Source of the DNA: Ktedonobacteria bacterium brp13
Lineage (GTDB): Bacteria; Chloroflexota; Ktedonobacteria; Ktedonobacterales; Ktedonobacteraceae
DNA: 64,000 nucleotides
Direction of reading: 5' to 3'
Assembly (NCBI GenBank): GCA_015099395.1
Contig: AP024096.1
Span: forward strand, 7,667,485-7,731,484
Position 1 is the first letter of the stretch, and every line of letters begins with the position of its first letter. Position numbers and translations under genes: made by a program. The notes beneath the pieces are model-generated. The model was not told the origin of the DNA. It saw nothing but the letters and a program-made list of their open reading frames with translations, and made no database searches. Positions 47,532 through 56,361 of this stretch are shown piece after piece.

Positions 47532-48887
47532 CTATGGCCAGGATAAGGTATGGAAGCGCTTGAGATTGAAGGCCAGACAGACCAGAGACCACTCGCCAGC
47601 GGCTGCCAGTTCGCTCCGTAAGGAGAACTGACGGAAGCCGAGGACCTCTTTGATGATCCCAATGACCGGTTCGACGGTACACTTGCGTGCCCCATAGATC
47701 GCTTTGCCCAAGGCCGTCTTGAGTTTGTAGGCCATCTGGATCTGCGGGCTGGCATCCTGAGGTGGCGGATCGGGAAGCGCAGCGAAACGCTGTTGCCAGC
47801 TGAGGTGATGTGGGTCACGACCAGTAGCAATGTAGGGTTCAATGCCACACTTAGCACAGGCAGAAAGCGTAGCGGGACCAAAGTAACCAGCGTCGAGAGC
47901 CGCCGCCTTGGGCACACCGATGCAAGGAGAGATAGACGCAAGAGTGGGTTCGGCTTCTTGACTGTCGTTGGGGTGATTGGAGAGAGCGCATCCCACGATG
48001 AGCAGACTCTGCTGATCGACGGCAATCTGCACATTGTAATCCTGCTCAAATCCGGCATTCGTCGGATTTTTCATGATGCGCGACTCCGGGTCAGTGAAAT
48101 TGTACTGGTCTCCCTTGCGGGGTCCTGACACTGGCGGCGCTGGAGGGCGACCACCAGTGCCTTTTCCGGTTTTGCGTTCCTTCTCTGCCCGCTCAGCCAT
48201 TTTCTTATCATACTCAGCCTGCGAAGCCGCCGTTCGCTCCTGAGCACGAGCTTCTATCACCACTTTGGCCTCTGCCAGCCGTTTGAGGCGTGTTTCACGC
48301 CGTTCGATCTCCTCGCAGACGACCAGCCCATCGGGGACCTCTGCTTGCTCCTGCTCACCGAGAGCAAACAGGTCTTCCACTTCCTTTCGGAGTTGCTTCT
48401 CCAGTTCCAACAAGCGGTTGTAGCTCACAGCATTGTGCTTGGAGGCATCTGCATGAATCTTACTTCCGTCCAAGCTGATTGTGCCTAACTTCAGCACGCC
48501 TGCCTCTTGAGCCAGCATGAGCACTTGCATGAAGAGATCTTTCAGTTCTTGCAGGAAGCTCCGCCGAAAGTTTGCCAAGGTATCGTGATCGGGATGCAGA
48601 TTGCCTGCGATGAAGCGAAACGCCACGTTCTTGTAGGTTCCACGCTCGATCTTGCGCGAACTGAAGACTCCGGTCGCATAGCCGTACAACAGCAAACCCA
48701 ACAAGACTTCCGGGGCATATGCTGCCCCTCCTCGCTTTCCATAACGGGTATACAGCGTCGAGAGGTCCAACTGGGCCACCGTGTCTACGATGAAGCGGGC
48801 CAGATGATCAGCTGGCAAACAATCTCCTAAGCGGATGGTCAGCTCCAGCGTTTGCTCATAGTCTACCTTTTTAAATACTCTGCTCAT
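47532..48887 (-). CDS. IS1182-family transposase
   Basis: This intact 451-residue protein starts MSRVFKKVDYEQTLELTIRL. The InsH-like N-terminal domain contains YAPEVLLGLLLYGYATGVFS and SRKIERGTYKNVAFRFIAGN. The catalytic DGSKIHAD and DAGYFG blocks follow, with the terminal RKCTVEPVIGIIKEVLGFRQ. A charged helical insert (EKQLRKEVEDLF...) lies in the middle. The size matches the family. Element ends were not identified with certainty, although flanking sequence at 47395-47531 and 48888-48990 probably includes them. Confidence 0.92.
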   Translation of the reverse strand: MSRVFKKVDYEQTLELTIRLGDCLPADHLARFIVDTVAQLDLSTLYTRYGKRGGAAYAPEVLLGLLLYGYATGVFSSRKIERGTYKNVAFRFIAGNLHPDHDTLANFRRSFLQELKDLFMQVLMLAQEAGVLKLGTISLDGSKIHADASKHNAVSYNRLLELEKQLRKEVEDLFALGEQEQAEVPDGLVVCEEIERRETRLKRLAEAKVVIEARAQERTAASQAEYDKKMAERAEKERKTGKGTGGRPPAPPVSGPRKGDQYNFTDPESRIMKNPTNAGFEQDYNVQIAVDQQSLLIVGCALSNHPNDSQEAEPTLASISPCIGVPKAAALDAGYFGPATLSACAKCGIEPYIATGRDPHHLSWQQRFAALPDPPPQDASPQIQMAYKLKTALGKAIYGARKCTVEPVIGIIKEVLGFRQFSLRSELAAAGEWSLVCLAFNLKRFHTLSWP

Positions 48888-49077
48888 ACCTTACAGCATA
48901 CTCGCAGGTCCAAATCACATCCCTCTTTGTGATTCGCCAGAGTTTCTATCCACTCCCCAAGCCGGATAAATTGTCCAGCGACCGGCTTCACACCTCTCTT
49001 CTCGAACTCACTGGCGTAGAAATGCGTCCAATCGAATAAGATATGATACCAAATCTGAACAATAGAAATAGACGCGA

Positions 49078-49111
49078 TTACAGTGGTGATTCACAATCAT
49101 CACTGTAATCA
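49078..49111. terminator. hairpin behind the MmyB-type regulator
   Basis: Gattacagtggtgat and atcatcactgtaatc pair around a short loop, just beyond the stop codon of the minus-strand regulator. No long U-run follows, so it is a probable rather than certain terminator. Confidence 0.5.
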
Positions 49112-49114
49112 TCC

Positions 49115-49969
49115 TCAGTATGTCACTCCTCCTGCAATTGTTTCCTGTTTATATAGCAGCTCGAGTTTCTTGGCAGTTTCCTCATTTGCTGGAAGATAGA
49201 TCACCATTTTCAACCCTGGAGAGCCATCGATCTGAAAAGTACTATGGTCGAGTTCAAGCAAACCTGCTTGAGGATGAAGAAGTTTCTTCTGTCCATCTTG
49301 TCTCCCTTGCACCTCATGACGCGGCCACCAGCACGCAAATTCTGGACTGCAATGCTGCATATCCGTCATCAGTGCATCCAACTGTTCATCATCGCGATAG
49401 TGGCTGCTACTTGCGCGGAACTGTGCCAGAATCCGTTGCGCCATTGCTTCCCAATCCACAAAGCGGCGGCGGAATTCCTTATCGGTGAAGATCAAACGCA
49501 CAATATTGCGCTCCTCTACTGGCAGTGCTGCAAAGTTTGTGATAACCTGGCACGCCGCACGATTCCAGGCCAGCACATCCCATCTCCGGCCCATAATATA
49601 GGCTGGGCTGCTTCCCTGGTGCTCAAGAAACTTCTGCAAGAAAGGACTGACATGTTCCTGCTGAGGTGCAGGATGCTGAAGTGGTCCTTGACCTGCCAGA
49701 AGAAACAGATATGCTTTCTCCTCTGCAGAGAGCCGTAAGGTTCGCGCCAGACTGTCGAGCACCTGGACGGAGACATTGATCTCTCTCCCCTGTTCGAGCC
49801 AGGTATACCAGGTGACCCCAACGCAGGCAAGTTGTGCTACTTCCTCTCGTCTCAATCCCGCTGTCTTGCGACGCGCTGTATGTGGCAATCCCAAATCTGT
49901 TGGTGACAGTCGGGCTCTACGCGTTCGTAAAAAATTCGCCAGTTCCGAGCGCAACTCGTTCTGCGTCAT
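49115..49969 (-). CDS. XRE/MmyB-type transcriptional regulator
   Basis: The 284-residue protein has an N-terminal helix-turn-helix (LANFLRTRRARLSPTDLGLP, then GLRREEVAQLACVGVTWYTW and LEQGREINVSVQVLDSLART). The MmyB ligand-binding domain contains YIMGRRWDVLAWNRAACQVI, then NIVRLIFTDKEFRRRFVDWE and LELDHSTFQIDGSPGLKMVI. Such proteins often repress a divergent oxidoreductase gene. The zinc-type dehydrogenase at 51431 is divergent from it, with an IS630 copy now between them, so the regulatory link may be broken. Confidence 0.92.
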   Translation of the reverse strand: MTQNELRSELANFLRTRRARLSPTDLGLPHTARRKTAGLRREEVAQLACVGVTWYTWLEQGREINVSVQVLDSLARTLRLSAEEKAYLFLLAGQGPLQHPAPQQEHVSPFLQKFLEHQGSSPAYIMGRRWDVLAWNRAACQVITNFAALPVEERNIVRLIFTDKEFRRRFVDWEAMAQRILAQFRASSSHYRDDEQLDALMTDMQHCSPEFACWWPRHEVQGRQDGQKKLLHPQAGLLELDHSTFQIDGSPGLKMVIYLPANEETAKKLELLYKQETIAGGVTY

Positions 49970-49997
49970 GCGACGGTCCTTTCCCTGGTACTACTAC

Positions 49998-51352
49998 TAC
50001 TAGTACAGCTTGGCGGAAATATCGTAGGAGTCTAGAGGCGAGACGGTCCTTTGTAGGTCCAGTGAAAAGGACCATTGGAAAGACGATTGTAATAAGCAAT
50101 GAATGCCAGGATGCCCTCGCGTAAGTGAGTCAGGGATGTCCAACTGGCACGAGCTAAGAGGCGGCGAACAAGAATACTAAACCAGATCTCAATTTGATTG
50201 AGCCAAGAACTGTGCCTGGGCGTGTAGACGAAGCGAATGCGATGGCTCGGGTTTGAAAGAAAGGCAGCTCGCGTCGGCATCGAGGCCAAATGGCCACTTT
50301 TGCCTTTGATGCCCAGGTCCTCCTGGATGCCGCACTGCTCCGCGACGAGACGGACCAGCGTTTCAGACTGATGCGTGTTGAGCTGATCGGCGACAAAGAC
50401 CCAGGCAGCCTCTGGATCAGTCTGAATGGTCTGGGCAATGTGAGCTGCAAAGTCGGCTTCGGTGCGTGTCGGTAAGAGGCTCGGGGCGATCACTTGACCG
50501 GTGGCTACATCCAAATTGGCGATCAGACTCAGGGTGCCATGCCGCTTGTATTCGAATTCCATCCGCTCGACATGACCTGGTAGCATCGGCAATGAAGGAT
50601 GCAAACGCTCCAATGCTTGGACTCCTGTCATCTCATCGGTGCTGATCACATGCGTGCCCTGCGCCGCAAGTGCCGGAGTCGCTTCATAGACTTCGCACAC
50701 CGTGCAGATCTGTTCCGTCAACTCAGCTGGATCGTCGGGAGGTGGCGTGAGCCAGTAGCGCTTGCGATGAGGCTGCAAAACGCTCGCCTTTTAAAAAACG
50801 TCCCACCGTCCGGGGAGAAATCTGCTTGACGATCCCGCGTTTCACCGCTTCATCAGCCAGTTCACGTGGAGTCCAACTGCTGACTGGTCGCTGTGATTCC
50901 CCTGGTGTTTCACACGCCAGAGCCATGATTTGCATGAACTGCTCGAACGTGAAGGTCTCTGGGGCACCGGGGCGCTGCTCATCGGTCAAGAGAACCTCGA
51001 TGGCTTGACCAAGGAGTTTTGGCTTTGCGGTAGCTTCGATCGCCTCCAAATGGGCTTGCGCCCTGTGCCAGCGATCCCGCCAACGCCGCACTGTTTCATA
51101 CCCCATCTGCAAGTGCTGGGCTATTTTGCTATTACTGACCCCCTCGGCTGCTTCCAAAATGATGCGACCTCGTTTCACCAGTCGTTGGGCATTGGTGCTC
51201 CGATGCACCATACGCTCCAACAATTCGTGTTGTAACGAGCTCACATGAAGCTCGTTTGCTTGTGGATGAGGCATGTGGACAATCTCCTTGCTTCTTTCTC
51301 TCCTTATTCTATCACATCCTCACTCACTATTTACGCCAGTCTGTACTAGTAG
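49998..51352 (-). mobile_element. IS630-family insertion sequence
   Basis: The ends tactagtacagcttggcgg (49998 onward) and its partner ccagtctgtactagta (ending 51352) are imperfect inverted repeats. CTAG appears at both edges (50000-50003 and 51346-51349), as expected for the target duplication of this family. Two overlapping frames encode the transposase. Confidence 0.85.
50032..51274 (-). CDS. IS630 transposase, two frames with -1 shift
   Basis: The first frame (50723-51274) holds the helix-turn-helix DNA-binding half (RLVKRGRIILEAAEGVSNSK, IAQHLQMGYETVRRWRDRW, ISPRTVGRFLKGERF). The second frame (50032-50778) starts LQPHRKRYWLTPPPDDP and holds the DDE core: THVISTDEMTGVQALERL, WVFVADQLNTHQSE and FVYTPRHSSWLNQIEIWFSI. 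The frames overlap at CGTTTTGCAG, where a -1 slip on TTTT joins FLKGERF to QPHRKRYW. This arrangement is common in IS630, so the gene is likely functional. Confidence 0.9.
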
Positions 51353-51370
51353 CAACACACTCTGGTATAG

Positions 51371-51420
51371 CTTTCAATTGTATGGCACTATACTATCATA
51401 CCGAGATACAATTGTGAAAG
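51371..51420. promoter_or_regulatory. inverted repeat upstream of the dehydrogenase gene
   Basis: Ctttcaattgtat (51371-51383) and atacaattgtgaaag (51406-51420) are inverted, about 22 bp apart, just before the ATG at 51431. This is a possible operator for the divergent MmyB-type regulator. The second half overlaps the ribosome-binding site (GAAAGGA). Confidence 0.55.
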
Positions 51421-51430
51421 GAAACTTTGT

Positions 51431-52510
51431 ATGAAAGCCGCAATTCTGAAAGCATATGGTCAGCCTCTTCTTCTTGAAGATATTCCTGAACCTGTTCCCA
51501 GCGCGGGTGAAGTCCTCATTCGTGTGCTGGTGGCCCCTGTTGGTTGGTATGCACAAGAAGTCTTTAGTGGAGAAAGACCCTATCCCCTGGTCCTTCCTCT
51601 TGCTCCCGGCTATGGAGCAATTGGAGTCGTAGAAAAAACTGGACCTGATACCACTCGACTCCAACCCGGTCAGCTTGTTTTTTGTGATCCGATGGTTCGA
51701 CCACGCGACGACAGCACGACACCAGCCAATAGTATGCTGCAAGGATGGATAGCCCGAGGAGAGGGGCCACAGAAACTCCAAACCTACTTTCGCAATGGTC
51801 CATTTGCTGAAAAGATGCTCATTCCCCTTGAGAATGCTGTTCGACTCGACCATATGGATGACATAGACCCTGTGAAACTGAGCTGGTTGGCTTCCTTGCT
51901 CGTTCCTTACGGTGGACTGTTAGCAGCAAACGTCCAGCCGGGGCAGACGGTGATGGTGAATGGAGCCACTGGCTACTTTGGCGGCGCAGCAGTGGCGGTT
52001 GCTCTAGCGATGGGCGTGGAACGAGTCGTTGCGCCTGGAAGAAATAAGGACCATCTTGATATCCTAGTGAACCACTTTGGGGAACGTGTCCGTCCCGTTC
52101 TGCTCTCTGACAATGAAGCAAGCAATAGGCAACGCATTGCACAGGCTGCCGAGGGTCCAATTGACTGCATGCTCGATATATTGGGGCAAACACAAGATAG
52201 TGGGCCAACTCGTCGCGGCATTCTGGCGGTACGCCCAAACGGAACCGCTGTTTTGATGGGAGGCGTCAATGCTGACATAGAGATACCGTACGGGTATGTC
52301 ATGCATAATAACATCGTGATACGCGGTCAGTATATGTATCCACAACACGCTCCCTCATTGCTCGCAGGATTAATTCGCGCTGGTCTACTCCGTCTCGACG
52401 TGCTCTCAACCCGTGTCTTCCCCCTCGAAGAGGTGAATTCAGCAATCCGGTACGCACACGACCACGGGAGTGCTTTTCAACTGACGGCGCTCAAACCATC
52501 CAGCATTTAA
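51431..52510 (+). CDS. zinc-type alcohol dehydrogenase-like (MDR) oxidoreductase
   Basis: The 359-residue MDR protein starts MKAAILKAYGQPLLLEDIPE. It has VLVAPVGWYAQEV in place of the zinc-binding cysteine loop, so catalytic zinc is likely absent, as in quinone oxidoreductases. The NAD(P) motif is QTVMVNGATGYFGGAAVAVA, and MGVERVVAPGRNKDHLDIL follows. Residues 230-270 (AAEGPIDCMLDILGQTQDSG) are the usual linker. It is divergent from the MmyB-type regulator, the customary pairing with its repressor. The ATG follows GAAAGGAAA. It is intact. Confidence 0.9.
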   Translation: MKAAILKAYGQPLLLEDIPEPVPSAGEVLIRVLVAPVGWYAQEVFSGERPYPLVLPLAPGYGAIGVVEKTGPDTTRLQPGQLVFCDPMVRPRDDSTTPANSMLQGWIARGEGPQKLQTYFRNGPFAEKMLIPLENAVRLDHMDDIDPVKLSWLASLLVPYGGLLAANVQPGQTVMVNGATGYFGGAAVAVALAMGVERVVAPGRNKDHLDILVNHFGERVRPVLLSDNEASNRQRIAQAAEGPIDCMLDILGQTQDSGPTRRGILAVRPNGTAVLMGGVNADIEIPYGYVMHNNIVIRGQYMYPQHAPSLLAGLIRAGLLRLDVLSTRVFPLEEVNSAIRYAHDHGSAFQLTALKPSSI

Positions 52511-52563
52511 AAGGGATCTTTGGAATTTGTTGTGTGCAATTGTTGCGTGCAAACTGTCCTGAT

Positions 52564-52646
52564 CCTGATCGATACTCGATCACATATTCGTGTAAAGCCG
52601 CTCTAAAAACCGATTTATCCAGAGTTGTGATCGAGTATCGATCAGG
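52564..52646. repeat. perfect 21-bp inverted repeat pair
   Basis: Cctgatcgatactcgatcac (plus a) at 52564-52584 is exactly complementary to 52626-52646. Forty-one bases lie between. It sits 54 bp after the dehydrogenase stop codon and may be a small mobile element or a long-range terminator. Confidence 0.7.
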
Positions 52647-52742
52647 GCAAGAAGGCCAAAAACACACTCAATTCCCGAAGAACCTTTAAAATTCTTATGT
52701 GTCACTAATGGAACCATAACTTGTCCACACGCTTTTTGTATC

Positions 52743-52973
52743 ATGTCTTATCCCATGAGGACAGGGCCAGTGGCAAATCACACTCTTGTTTCTCTCCGAC
52801 AAACTGCTAGCACAGTAGACCAACGAGTTCAGTGGGTCAGCCAATTGCTGGTAAATGAACGACCACATGGGTTGGTCAGTGAGTTGAGTCACACCAATCA
52901 GGTCTCGCGTCAGACCTTGTATCGATGGAAAGAGAAAGACTCTCTATGTCAAGCCCTTTTGAGACCAATTTGA
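52743..52973 (+). pseudogene. transposase N-terminal fragment (helix-turn-helix)
   Basis: The frame reads VDQRVQWVSQLLVNERPHGL and then VSELSHTNQVSRQTLYRWKE, a transposase-like helix-turn-helix seen in several Ktedonobacteria-style elements. It ends at 52973 without a catalytic domain. The IS110 element starts just downstream, which may have cut it. Confidence 0.55.
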
Positions 52974-53183
52974 AGCATGAGAAAAAATCAGGCGGAAAGA
53001 GGAGGAGAAATGTCTTCAACAAGGCATGAGCAAGTATACCACGCCGCTCACAGCTGTCAAGCCGCTTCGCTTTCCTTGACAGCCGCTCACTTACGTGGTC
53101 TTTTTTGGGCATGCCAAGTTGAAAGCCAAAGAACAGCAGGTTTTTTGGCTCGTCTGAGAAGGATGCACCATCATCAAAAGGTG

Positions 53184-54398
53184 CTAAGCCGCTCGGCGTG
53201 CATGCTGCTGTTGCGCTTGCTCAAAGGTGGCCGTCTGATAACACTCTCGATGCAGCCACATGGCAAAGATAATCCTGACCCACGCATTGGCAAGCGCCCG
53301 CACGGCGACGGTATGGCTTTTGCCTTCAGCGCGTTTGTGCCGATAATACTGCTTGGCCCACGGTTCACTTTGCGTTGTCTGCCACGCGAATTGGTGCAAA
53401 GCGTTGCGCAAGGGTTTGATACAGCCCAAGCGGCGATGAGCTTTGGAGTACGTCCCGCTTTGAAACAGGACGGGCGAGGTTCCAGCCAAAGCTTGCAGAC
53501 TGCTCGCATTCTGGTAGCGAGAGCGATCATCGCCGATTTCTGCCAGCAGTCGCGGGGCCAGATGTTGGCCTGCACGCGGCAAGCTGGCAAAAATCTCATG
53601 GTCTGCGTGGGTCAAAAAAAGGGCGTCAATCTCCTTGTCATACTGCGCAATTTGCTCGATCAGCGGCAGCAGTTGACTCACCAGTACGACCATCAAACGC
53701 GATTTGGCGCGGGTGGTGACGGAATCGGCCTGCAAATGGGGTTGGTGCAGCTGCTCAAAAATGGTGAGTGCTACGGTCGTCGGATTGGGATGCTTGCTTT
53801 GTCTGAGCACCTCCTGGATCTGTTTAGACGAAGCGGCCATTGCTTCCTGCGGAGTGGGATAGGTTTGCAAGAACTGCAATGTGCACTTTTGTTGCAGTTT
53901 CGTAAACAGTTCCAAGGCAACCGGGTAATACGCCTTGAGGCAGGCGGTGAGCTGATTGACCAGACGTGTTTGCATCTGGATCAACGCATCTTGATCGCGG
54001 GTGAGCAGTTTGAGCTCTCGAATCTTCTCGCTATCAGGAATGAGCCGATGCAAATCAGCCAAGTCAGCACGTCCGGTCTTGGCCAGCAAGTAGGCATCAA
54101 TCGTATCCGTCTTAGCTCCAGATGCGGAGCGCCGACGATCAACGGTGCGAGGGTTAACCGGATAGACCGGCCAGCCAGCCTCCAACAGCTGGGCGATCAA
54201 CAGACCATGCGTGGTCTCGATGATACAAGCCATCTGTTCCTTGGACTCCGAGCCAACGATCTGTGCCAAGAAGGTGTTCAGCCTGCTCATTCCTTGAGGA
54301 TTGTGATCGATACGAAGCGTCCCGACTTGACGCCCTTTCTCATCAATGACCAAGGCGTCATGGTGCGTGTCCGCCCAGTCAATACCGGCATACCACAT
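53184..54398 (-). CDS. IS110-family transposase (DEDD)
   Basis: The start MWYAGIDWADTHHDALVIDE has GAGGAG 9 nt upstream; the longer frame to 54830 is antisense background and not used. The DEDD catalytic residues lie in GIDWAD, CIIETTHG and TDTIDAYLLAKTGRADLADL. The C-terminal transposase_20 domain includes IFASLPRAGQHLAPRLLAEI, the catalytic-serine region LAGTSPVLFQSGTYSKAH, and the terminal KSHTVAVRALANAW. At 404 residues it is full length. IS110 enzymes are guided by a structured bridge RNA. Confidence 0.92.
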   Translation of the reverse strand: MWYAGIDWADTHHDALVIDEKGRQVGTLRIDHNPQGMSRLNTFLAQIVGSESKEQMACIIETTHGLLIAQLLEAGWPVYPVNPRTVDRRRSASGAKTDTIDAYLLAKTGRADLADLHRLIPDSEKIRELKLLTRDQDALIQMQTRLVNQLTACLKAYYPVALELFTKLQQKCTLQFLQTYPTPQEAMAASSKQIQEVLRQSKHPNPTTVALTIFEQLHQPHLQADSVTTRAKSRLMVVLVSQLLPLIEQIAQYDKEIDALFLTHADHEIFASLPRAGQHLAPRLLAEIGDDRSRYQNASSLQALAGTSPVLFQSGTYSKAHRRLGCIKPLRNALHQFAWQTTQSEPWAKQYYRHKRAEGKSHTVAVRALANAWVRIIFAMWLHRECYQTATFEQAQQQHARRAA

Positions 54399-54767
54399 AG
54401 ACACTACTCCTCTCTGCCACATTGGTTCCTGAGCTCGCGTGCCCTTATACTGTGGCGCTCGAAGCGCGACTCTCTCATGATCGGTCTGGCTCAGGAACGC
54501 AGCCAAGGAAGTGCGAGCTTTCTCAATCGGTCGAGCCGGGTGGAGAGGGTAGACTTTCCCTGGCACGTTCAACATTTGTATGGAACAAGGGTATCCTTGT
54601 TCATGCCCTCTGTCGAGAGGGCTTGTTCTTAGTTTACTGTATAAGGAGAGGAGAGGAACGTAAGAACATCGGCTCTGCTCCCTGGTTCGTCTTGCTTCAC
54701 GCTTCCTGGTTCTGGCCCCTGATAGGTTGGACCAAAGGCCCAGGCGAGCAAGCACTCTCCCCCCTGG
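54399..54767 (-). ncRNA. candidate IS110 bridge RNA region
   Basis: This is non-coding sequence between the transposase start and the CocE relic, the position of the bridge RNA in IS110-subgroup elements. Hairpins are visible: ttcctgagc/gctcaggaa (about 54425-54498), gcgctcgaagcgc, and gccctctgtcgagagggc (54605-54622). The RNA is inferred from position and structure; its guide loops have not been identified. Confidence 0.5.
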
Positions 54768-55107
54768 TTGGAACCGGATCAAGAGGATCGTAGGTATAGG
54801 TGATGGTCTCTTGTATTGTGGGGGCTTCACGTGTCAATTGACCAGAGGACGCGTTCGCGTCCTGGCTGGTATTCAGATAGTATCTCTGGCTCCCTGTCCG
54901 AGGCAGTCCCCCATTCCAGTTCTCCCACCTTTCCTCTCCGATGATATACGCTTCCACACCACCTTTGCGGTAAGGATAGGGGAGTCCTTTGAGTTGATGG
55001 TTAAACCATGCGGTTGCCTCTTTGATCATGAGCATGCTTAACACATTACTGTTGGGATACTCCAGATCCCCACTGCTTTCAAGGGTGTGAACCCACGGAC
55101 CAATCAC
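54768..55107 (-). pseudogene. CocE/NonD-family hydrolase, C-terminal fragment
   Basis: The fragment reads IGPWVHTLESSGDLEYPNSN, then EATAWFNHQLKGLPYPYRKG, GVEAYIIGEERWENWNGGLP, RYYLNTSQDANASSGQL and TYDPLDPVPTRGG. This is the junction of the catalytic domain (the GPW-H region) and the beta-sheet domain of CocE-type X-Pro dipeptidyl-peptidases. The catalytic serine half is missing on the IS3 side and the last part on the IS110 side. It is sandwiched between the two elements. Confidence 0.82.
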
Positions 55108-55179
55108 AAAGTGATCCTACCCCGAGTTTGTGGAGGAGAGAAACCTTAGGGTATACTCTCTTCAAAGGAGCATAGGATC

Positions 55180-55467
55180 ATGCAAAAAACATACACACCC
55201 GAGTTTAAATGTGAAGCCGTGCGACTGGCACAGACCAGTGGCAAGCCGATTGCGCATGTTGCTCGTGAACTGGGCATTTCCGATACCTCCATTCACCAAT
55301 GGCGCAAGGAGCTTGCCGAGCACGGTCTCGAAGCCTTTCCCGGCAGCGGGCACCAGACGGAGCAAGAAGAAGAGATCCGCCGTCTCAAGCGGGAATTGGA
55401 AATTACCAAGCAGGAGCGTGACATCTTAAAAAAAGCTGTCGGCATCTTCTCGCGCTGCCTGGCATGA
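55180..55467 (+). CDS. IS3 transposase OrfA
   Basis: The 95-residue helix-turn-helix protein starts MQKTYTPEFKCEAVRLAQTS, then GKPIAHVARELGISDTSIHQ and WRKELAEHGLEAF. It ends with a leucine-zipper-like EEEIRRLKRELEITKQERDI. The stop codon overlaps the start of OrfB as ATGA, so the two are translationally coupled or fused by frameshift. AAAGGAG lies upstream of the ATG. Confidence 0.93.
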   Translation: MQKTYTPEFKCEAVRLAQTSGKPIAHVARELGISDTSIHQWRKELAEHGLEAFPGSGHQTEQEEEIRRLKRELEITKQERDILKKAVGIFSRCLA

Positions 55468-56321
55468 AGTATCAGTTCGTGGCGGACCATCGGCAAGCGT
55501 ATCCGATTACCGTCATGTGCCGAGTCCTCGATGTCTCTGTGAGTGGCTATTACGCCTGGTGTAAGCGAGAACCAAGCAGACATAGCCGAGAAGATGCGCA
55601 ACTGGCCGAGCAGGTGAAGGTGGCCTTTCAGGCCAATCGCTGCGTGTATGGCAGTCCACGCGTGCATGCCGAATTGTCTGCCCAAGGGCTTCATTGTGCG
55701 CGCAAACGGATCGCTCGTCTGATGCGAGAACAAGGGCTGTTCGCGAAACGTCCTCATCATCGCACGATCACCACCCACAGCGAACCAGGAGCTCATGTAG
55801 CACCCAATGTGCTTCAACGCGACTTCCATGCTGATGAGCCGAATACCAAATGGGTAGCCGATACGACCTACGTTTGGACGGCGCAGGGGTGGTTGTACTT
55901 GGCGGTGGTCCTTGATTTGTTTTCCCGGATGGTGGTAGGATGGTCCATGGCCCCCAGTCAGGATGCCTCATTGGTCACCCAGGCCCTGCGCATGGCCATT
56001 GCGCGGCGCCGTCCGCCGACTGGGTTACTTCATCACACCGATCGTGGGAGCACCTACACAGGTGAGAGCTATCAAGCGCTTTTGCGCCATGCAGGCATGG
56101 TCACAAGCATGAGTCGGACGGCAGACTGTTACGACAACGCGGCGATGGAAAGCTTTTTTCACAGCTTCAAAGGAGAATGCCTTGAGAGCCAGTCCTTTCA
56201 AACACGCGCACAGGCCAGAAGCGCTACGTTTGAGTACATTGAAACGTTTTATAATCGAACCAGGAGACACTCCACTCTCCACTACGTCAGTCCACTTGTG
56301 TATGAACAATTGATGTGTTAA
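55464..56321 (+). CDS. IS3 transposase OrfB
   Basis: The 285-residue integrase starts MKYQFVADHRQAYPITVMCR and carries an HTH_21 region (YGSPRVHAELSAQGLHCARK). The DDE triad is in WVADTTYVWTAQGWLYLAVV (Asp), LLHHTDRGSTYTGESYQAL (Asp) and NAAMESFFHSFKGECL (Glu). It is full length. The start ATG overlaps the OrfA stop. Confidence 0.94.
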   Translation: MKYQFVADHRQAYPITVMCRVLDVSVSGYYAWCKREPSRHSREDAQLAEQVKVAFQANRCVYGSPRVHAELSAQGLHCARKRIARLMREQGLFAKRPHHRTITTHSEPGAHVAPNVLQRDFHADEPNTKWVADTTYVWTAQGWLYLAVVLDLFSRMVVGWSMAPSQDASLVTQALRMAIARRRPPTGLLHHTDRGSTYTGESYQALLRHAGMVTSMSRTADCYDNAAMESFFHSFKGECLESQSFQTRAQARSATFEYIETFYNRTRRHSTLHYVSPLVYEQLMC

Positions 56322-56361
56322 TTCCCCTCTTTGGGGTCTCCATAAATTCGGGTGAAGATCA

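Larger units (their letters stand above)
55112..56361 (+). mobile_element. IS3-family insertion sequence
   Basis: The ends tgatcctaccccgagtttgt (55112 onward) and their complement tgatcttcacccgaattt (ending 56361) are imperfect inverted repeats. The two overlapping genes orfA and orfB lie between. The left edge truncates CocE and the right edge truncates the ZnuA-like gene. Confidence 0.88.

Noticed and set aside
52977..54632. 551-codon plus-strand open frame
   Set aside because: It runs antisense to the IS110 transposase and has no domain; the minus-strand frame shows all catalytic motifs and a good start site.
54399..54830. N-terminal extension of the IS110 transposase frame to 54830
   Set aside because: MWYAGIDWAD at 54398 has a ribosome-binding site and matches family N-termini; the extension covers the non-coding element end and part of the CocE relic.
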